This document shows, piece after piece, positions 59,261 to 64,000 of a stretch of 64,000 bases of DNA. This DNA is from an uncultured Oscillibacter sp. (GTDB taxonomy: Bacteria; Bacillota; Clostridia; Oscillospirales; Oscillospiraceae), in NCBI GenBank assembly GCA_910589315.1, contig CAJUTB010000001.1:1-64000 (forward strand), written 5' to 3'. Made by a program: the position numbers and the translations under genes. Below the pieces are notes generated by a model. That model was not told the origin of the DNA. It was given only the letters and a program-made list of their open reading frames with translations, and searched no databases. Positions within the stretch are counted from its first letter, which is position 1. Every line of letters begins with the position of its first letter.

Positions 59261-61807
59261 TTAGAGATTGTTGATGTATTTGTCCAGCAGCCGGGAAATC
59301 TCCCGCACGTCAATCGGCTTTGCCACATGGGCGTTCATGCCGCATTCCAGACATTTTTTGATATCTTCCGAGAAGGCGTCCGCCGTCATGGCGATGATCG
59401 GAAGCGACGCGTCCGCCCGGTCCAAGGCGCGGATTGCGCGGGTGGCCTCGTAACCGGACATGACCGGCATCCGCAGGTCCATTAGAATCGCATCATAGTA
59501 CCCCAGGGGGGAAGCCTGAAACTTTTCAACGCAGATTTGTCCATTTTCCGCCCATTCCAGCTCCAGGCCCAGCTCGCTCAAAAGCTCCTCGGCAATCTCC
59601 CAGTTCAGATCGTTATCCTCGGCCAGAAGAACTTTTTTGCCTTCAAAGTGAGAAGGTATTTCCTCATGGGGGGCTTCTTCCGGCGCCTGGGGCGCGCCGA
59701 TAAAGGGCTTCAGTCCATAAAACAGCGTGGACTTAAACAGCGGCTTGGAGATAAACCCCGTAATGCCCGCCGATTTGGCGTCCGTTTCGATTTCGCTCCA
59801 ATCGTAAGCGGAAATCAGCAGAATCGGCGTGTTTGTGCCGAACCGGCGGCGGATTTCCTTCGCGGCGGTGATGCCGTCCATGCCGGGAAGTTTCCAGTCC
59901 AGAAGAATAATGTGATAGTCGTCCCCGTGCTGGTGCCGCTTTTCGATCATCTGGATGGCGGTTTCCGCATCCAACGCCCAGTCCGCCCGGACGCCGATGG
60001 CTTGCAGGGAAGCGACGGTGCTTTCGCAGAGCTGCTGGTCATCGTCCGTCACCAGAAGATTCCACTCGGGAAGAATCATGTCCTCTTCCTGGATCTGGGC
60101 GCGTTCCAGATCCAGGGTTACATGGAATTCCGATCCCTTGCCCAGCTCGCTTTCCACGTCAATCGTACCGCCCATGGCGTCTACAATATACTTGGTAATG
60201 GCCATACCCAGGCCCGTACCCTCGGTTTTGCGGACACGGGTGCTGTCCTCCCGGCTAAAGGAGTCAAAGATTTTCGCCTGGAATTCCGGCGTCATGCCAA
60301 TGCCGTTGTCCTTGACCGTCAGGTGAACCCGGATAAATTCGCCGCCCTTGGGAGAATCCTCCTCGTACAAGGAGACCTGAATGCTGCCGCCGTCCGGGGT
60401 GAACTTGATGGCGTTGCCCAGGAAGTTGATCAGGACCTGATTGAGCCGCACGCTGTCGCAGCAGACGTTTTCGGTGGAAATATCGTGAATGAATACGTCG
60501 AACTGCTGATGCTTGGCCCGGACCTGGGGCTGGACGATGCTGACGATGCTGTCCATCACTTCCCGCAGGGAAATCTGGTCCATGTTCAGCGTCAGCTTGC
60601 CGCTCTCGATCTTGGACATATCCAGCACGTCGTTGATCAGCCCCAGCAGGTGACGGCTGGAGAGGGTAATTTTCTTCAGGCAGTTCTGCACCTGCTGGGT
60701 GTCGTTGATGTTGGCCGTCGCAATCGCCGTCATGCCGACGATGGCATTCATCGGCGTGCGGATGTCGTGGCTCATATTGGAGAGGAATTCGCTCTTGGCT
60801 TTGTTGGCGTGCTCGGCGGCCTTTTTGGCGTGCTCCAGTTCCTTCATCTGCTCCCGCAGCAGCTTGAAATATTGCGCGAAGACCAGCAGCAGCGCCAGCA
60901 GCACTACCGCGCAGCCAAGAAAGACCGCGTAAATCCAGGTTTTTCCCAGATCGTTGACGGCCTCGTCCAGCTCGCCGTAGGGCAGTACCGTTACCAGATA
61001 CCATTCGGAGTAGGCCAGCTTTGTACAGTACAAATGCCGCCGTTCCTCGCCGACGGTCAGCAGCGTGGAATAATCCTCGCCCTTTTGCATGGCGGCTTCG
61101 AGTTCCCGAACGTATTGGTCGCCGTTTTCCGGCACTGAGTCGAACATGGAATGGATGCGGTCAAAATAACTCTCCCGGAAGGCGTCGCCGCTGCGGATGA
61201 CAAAAGAACCGTCCTTGCGGATGATATGGGAGTAAACCAGAGAGTCGTCCGAGTAGAGGGAGAGCGTTTCCGCGATATAATCGGCGGTCAGGGAAGCGAC
61301 CAGGGCGACGCTCTCCCCGCCGCCCCGCATGGGATATTGGGCGGGGACGCCCAGCAGGACGAATTTTTCCCCCTCCGGATCAACGCCCACGGCCACTTTT
61401 TTCGCACCAACCCGCAGGGACTTGAGAAAGGATTCCGAGTCCGCCAGGGTGATCGTGTCGCCGTAAAGGGTATCGAACGTTCCGTCGTCGGAGTAGAAAG
61501 AGAGTCCTTCAAAGCCTCTGGCCTGCGCGTTGTATACCAGATTTGACCGCAGGCCGGGGCTGCCGGAGGAAATGGTATCCACCAGAGACTCCACCTGGAT
61601 GAGCCGCAGGTCAATGGTCGTCTCAAAGTGCTGCGAGACCTTTTCGCCCATGCCGGTCATATAGATTGTGCCGACGGAACTGATGGTATCCGCGCTTTTC
61701 CGGTTCATGAAAAAAGCCAGAAAGCTGAAAATGCAGACGCAGGAAATTGCAACGAGGAGTAGACTGACCGTAAGAAAGCGGGTGGTGCTTTTCTTCTGGT
61801 TATTCAT
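59261..61807 (-). CDS. Hybrid sensor histidine kinase, paralogue of the kinase at 46339-48885
   Basis: The 848-residue kinase has the same layout as its paralogue: helices at about 10-32 and 291-311, a sensor between, HisKA with MSHDIRTPM (His347), ATPase with NFLGNAIKFTPDGG, and two receivers. Both receivers look active here: REC1 has the Asp cluster in LVTDDDQQL, LLDWKLPGMDG and GFISKPL; REC2 has LLAEDNDLN, ILMDLRMPVM and VAKPI. The ATG overlaps the stop of the Hpt gene by four bases, so the set Hpt-kinase is one operon. It should form a phosphorelay with the Hpt and the REC-HD-GYP-GGDEF protein. Confidence 0.93.
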   Translation of the reverse strand: MNNQKKSTTRFLTVSLLLVAISCVCIFSFLAFFMNRKSADTISSVGTIYMTGMGEKVSQHFETTIDLRLIQVESLVDTISSGSPGLRSNLVYNAQARGFEGLSFYSDDGTFDTLYGDTITLADSESFLKSLRVGAKKVAVGVDPEGEKFVLLGVPAQYPMRGGGESVALVASLTADYIAETLSLYSDDSLVYSHIIRKDGSFVIRSGDAFRESYFDRIHSMFDSVPENGDQYVRELEAAMQKGEDYSTLLTVGEERRHLYCTKLAYSEWYLVTVLPYGELDEAVNDLGKTWIYAVFLGCAVVLLALLLVFAQYFKLLREQMKELEHAKKAAEHANKAKSEFLSNMSHDIRTPMNAIVGMTAIATANINDTQQVQNCLKKITLSSRHLLGLINDVLDMSKIESGKLTLNMDQISLREVMDSIVSIVQPQVRAKHQQFDVFIHDISTENVCCDSVRLNQVLINFLGNAIKFTPDGGSIQVSLYEEDSPKGGEFIRVHLTVKDNGIGMTPEFQAKIFDSFSREDSTRVRKTEGTGLGMAITKYIVDAMGGTIDVESELGKGSEFHVTLDLERAQIQEEDMILPEWNLLVTDDDQQLCESTVASLQAIGVRADWALDAETAIQMIEKRHQHGDDYHIILLDWKLPGMDGITAAKEIRRRFGTNTPILLISAYDWSEIETDAKSAGITGFISKPLFKSTLFYGLKPFIGAPQAPEEAPHEEIPSHFEGKKVLLAEDNDLNWEIAEELLSELGLELEWAENGQICVEKFQASPLGYYDAILMDLRMPVMSGYEATRAIRALDRADASLPIIAMTADAFSEDIKKCLECGMNAHVAKPIDVREISRLLDKYINNL

Positions 61808-62169
61808 CCCCCCTGCGCCTCCTGAAAGGCCCGAATGGCGGAGATCGTGTCCTGATAGTCCTTCGTGGTTTCCTCCACCAGCGCGGCGGCTTCCTCGCTC
61901 CAAACGCCGCCCCTAAGGGTTTCCGCCAGCGCGCTGCTGGACGCCCCAAGCTTTGTCAGACTCAAATTCTGACACACGCCCTTGATGGTGTGAGCGGCCC
62001 GGAAGGCTTCCGAATAATTCTGCTCGGCCAAAGACCTTTGCAGCAGGTCGAAGCTGCCGTCGTCTGCGAATTTCAATACAAATTTCTGAACCAGCCGCTC
62101 GCTGCGCAGACGGCCGATCACCTCGTCGTAATTACTGCCCATCGCGGCGTAACATTCCTTCAAAGTCAT
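61804..62169 (-). CDS. Histidine-containing phosphotransfer (Hpt) protein
   Basis: The 121-residue helical-bundle protein carries the phospho-His in AAHTIKGVCQNL near residue 60, the classic Hpt motif. It should carry phosphate from the kinase receiver to another receiver, probably that of the REC-HD-GYP-GGDEF protein. GGAAGGAGA precedes the ATG at 62169. It lies between that gene (21 bases) and the hybrid kinase (overlap of four bases). Confidence 0.9.
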   Translation of the reverse strand: MTLKECYAAMGSNYDEVIGRLRSERLVQKFVLKFADDGSFDLLQRSLAEQNYSEAFRAAHTIKGVCQNLSLTKLGASSSALAETLRGGVWSEEAAALVEETTKDYQDTISAIRAFQEAQGG

Positions 62170-62190
62170 AAAGAAAAATCTCCTTCCCCG

Positions 62191-64000
62191 TTATCGCTGT
62201 TCGCCGCCATTGTCAATCGGGGTGATGGCGGAGAGCATATTATGCATGGTTTTGTCATAAAAACGGAACTGTCCCCGGCCGGAACGCTTGACGGTGTAAA
62301 GAGCCTGGTCAGCGGCATGGAACAGGTCGTCGTAATTGCCGCCAACAACCTCCGTCCGGGCAATGCCCATGCTGATGGAAATCGCAAAGCCCTCGTAAAC
62401 GCCGCAGAGGGAATGGAAAATCCGGGAGACAACGGCTTCCGCGTCCTCCTTGTATTCCAGGAAGATGAGGAATTCGTCCCCGCCCACCCGCGCGGCGATG
62501 TCGCCGCCGCGGATGCTCTGCCGCAGCTTCTCCGCCACGTACATCAGCACATGGTCGCCAAAGGCGTGGCCCAGGTTGTCGTTGGCGGACTTGAAATGGT
62601 CCAGGTCGAAGATCACCAGGGCAAAATTGGAAGCGGACCGGAGCTCCATACGCTCCAGAATACGCTTCTTGGCGTAAGCGTGATTCAAAAGGCCGGTGAG
62701 GGAATCGTGAGAGGCCATGCGTTCCAGGGCGTCCAGGCGCATACGGGATTCATGGGTGTCGATAGCCTTGCCGATGGCTCCTGTGTAACGGGGCGGCTCG
62801 TCCGTAGACCAGACGGCCCGGGCCGTGATCTGGAACCAACGCCGCTCGCCCTGAAAATTCAGCCGGCAGTCGTAAGTAATAACGGGATGTTCCGGCGTTG
62901 TGCTGCGCAGGCTGTCGGAAAGGCCCTTGCGTTCCATTTCGTCCATAAGGCCGCAGACTTTTTCGTTTTGCAGCGGGTCCATGATGATCTCATCCAGCCC
63001 CAGCTTTTCCGCGCCGAAAGCGGAGAGCGTCACCATGGGCGGGGAGAGGGTGAATTCGAACTGAATCTCCTGGGTCATGGCGGCAAAGAAGCTGTATTTC
63101 ATCCGCTCATGTTCCAGCAGCTGAAGCGTGCGCTCGGACGCGGTGAGTTCCTCGTGCCGCCGGATCTCCATAACCACGTTTTTCATTTCCCGCTGGTCCC
63201 GCTGGGCAGGATTGACGCTGTCGCCCAGCTGGGCGGGGATGGTGGGCGCGGCTTCCGTCAGACACTCCAGAAGGAGCGGGTTGAAGGTGCCGCATTTGCC
63301 CTCCATGATCATGTTAACGGCGGTTTCGTGGTCAAAGGCGTTTTTATAACAGCGTTTGCTGGTGAGCGCGTCGTACACGTCCGCCAGAGCCACGATCTGG
63401 GCGGCGATGGGAATTTCGTCGCCGGTCAGGCCGTCGGGATAGCCCCGCCCGTCGTAGCGTTCGTGATGCCAGCGGCAGATGTCGTAGGCCACCCGTACCA
63501 GAGGGTCGTCCTGATGAATGGGGAGGTTTTTCAGCATTTCCGCACCGGCCATGGAGTGGGTTTTCATGATGGCGAATTCCTCGTCGGTGAAGCGGCCGGG
63601 CTTGTTGAGAATCTTCTCGTCAATGGAGATCTTGCCGATGTCGTGGAGAGCCGAAGCGGTGCTGATCATGGCAATGTCCGCCGGAGAGAGGGGGTAACGG
63701 TCCGTTTTTTGGACAAGGTGCTTCAAAAGCAGCTCCGTCAGCGTCCGCACATTGAGAACATGAAGGCCGCTTTCGCCGTTCCGGAACTCGACGATGTGGC
63801 TCAAAATGTCAATCAGCAGGCTGCTGCGCTGTTCGTTTTCATAAATCTGGTCCGCCACCATGCCGACCAGCTTTTTCTGTTTGGCGTAGAGGAGGATGGT
63901 GTTGACCACGCGGCGGTGTACAATGAGCGCGTCGAAGGGCCGGGAGATGAAATCGGTGACGCCCAGTTCATAGGCCCGCTCGATGTGGGAGGACCCGCTC
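62191..64000 (-). CDS. REC-HD-GYP-GGDEF response regulator (5' end beyond window)
   Basis: The frame is open to the right edge, and the residues before 63909 (ERAYELGVTDFISRPFDALI) match the end of a receiver domain, so the protein starts outside the window. Then come an HD-GYP domain with HDIGK and HHERYDGRGYPDGL (c-di-GMP phosphodiesterase), a PAS-like middle region of about 120 residues, and a GGDEF domain with an intact GGDEF motif (diguanylate cyclase). The protein may make or break c-di-GMP. It belongs with the Hpt and hybrid kinase genes as the output of the phosphorelay. Confidence 0.9.
   Translation of the reverse strand, partial: SGSSHIERAYELGVTDFISRPFDALIVHRRVVNTILLYAKQKKLVGMVADQIYENEQRSSLLIDILSHIVEFRNGESGLHVLNVRTLTELLLKHLVQKTDRYPLSPADIAMISTASALHDIGKISIDEKILNKPGRFTDEEFAIMKTHSMAGAEMLKNLPIHQDDPLVRVAYDICRWHHERYDGRGYPDGLTGDEIPIAAQIVALADVYDALTSKRCYKNAFDHETAVNMIMEGKCGTFNPLLLECLTEAAPTIPAQLGDSVNPAQRDQREMKNVVMEIRRHEELTASERTLQLLEHERMKYSFFAAMTQEIQFEFTLSPPMVTLSAFGAEKLGLDEIIMDPLQNEKVCGLMDEMERKGLSDSLRSTTPEHPVITYDCRLNFQGERRWFQITARAVWSTDEPPRYTGAIGKAIDTHESRMRLDALERMASHDSLTGLLNHAYAKKRILERMELRSASNFALVIFDLDHFKSANDNLGHAFGDHVLMYVAEKLRQSIRGGDIAARVGGDEFLIFLEYKEDAEAVVSRIFHSLCGVYEGFAISISMGIARTEVVGGNYDDLFHAADQALYTVKRSGRGQFRFYDKTMHNMLSAITPIDNGGEQR

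Noticed and set aside
59537..61138. Long plus-strand frame opposite the second hybrid kinase
   Set aside because: Antisense shadow of the kinase gene, without ribosome site or known motif.
1..64000. tRNA, rRNA, CRISPR array, prophage or insertion sequence
   Set aside because: No cloverleaf-like gene, rRNA segment, regular repeat array, transposase or phage structural gene was recognised when reading both strands.

Overview
This window looks like chromosomal sequence from a spore-forming, fairly GC-rich Clostridia bacterium of the Oscillospiraceae type. The basis is the strong AGGAGG-type ribosome sites, the sporulation and germination genes (spoIID, spoIIP, a sleC-like cortex lytic enzyme, two Csp-type subtilases), the Firmicutes-type GalT, and the mix of metabolic and signalling genes. 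I cannot name a species from sequence alone. No rRNA, tRNA, CRISPR array, insertion sequence or phage gene was recognised. No stretch longer than about 225 bases lacks a gene, and the gaps mostly hold promoters, operators and terminators.

Layout. 1-5110: a minus-strand operon for a minimal, non-canonical type IV pilus or pseudopilus machine. It runs from a transglutaminase-like lipoprotein through a PilC-like platform protein and four single-helix pilin-like proteins to a PilT-like ATPase. 5250-6950: a broken methyltransferase gene and two AT-rich accessory genes. 7060-13820: an aldose-epimerase-like gene, the Leloir operon galK-galE-galT, and two regulator genes (LacI and GntR types). 13840-16390: a GntR-controlled divergent region driving an L-threonate-dehydrogenase-like gene and a four-carbon acid sugar kinase. 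16490-20480: a small membrane protein, an SUV3-like RNA helicase and two unknown genes. 20560-22800: a MerR regulator divergent from a MATE exporter, with a textbook MerR-type promoter.

22870-31340: a membrane iron-sulfur protein with its ferredoxin, then a germination and sporulation block (two Csp-like proteases divergent from a SleC-like enzyme, then spoIID), followed by an MFS exporter and an unknown gene. 31460-36392: a deacetylase-like secreted protein and an operon of response regulator, histidine kinase and HtrA-type protease. 36438-42000: exodeoxyribonuclease III, a SUFU-domain gene coupled to a YwqK/HEAT-like gene (possible immunity cassette), a sugar acetyltransferase, an unknown protein and a secreted protease. 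42170-44925: deoC, deoD and a BMP-family nucleoside-binding lipoprotein, a nucleoside salvage set.

45030-48885: a solute-binding lipoprotein downstream of a hybrid histidine kinase. 49040-54393: an LTA-synthase-like sulfatase with a small membrane protein, a patatin-like lipase, dapF, a DUF5655 gene and a TetR regulator. 54478-56120: a 36-bp perfect operator-like palindrome and putP. 56175-59226: spoIIP, a small kinase-like protein and two poorly known genes. 59261-64000: a second hybrid kinase of exactly the same length as the first (848 residues), an Hpt protein, and a REC-HD-GYP-GGDEF regulator that runs off the window. The two hybrid kinases look like recent paralogues serving different inputs. 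The most unusual parts are the pilus-like operon, the twin GntR operator-promoters, the SUV3-like helicase with a zinc ribbon and a G9 leader, the csp/sleC block, and the twin kinase modules.
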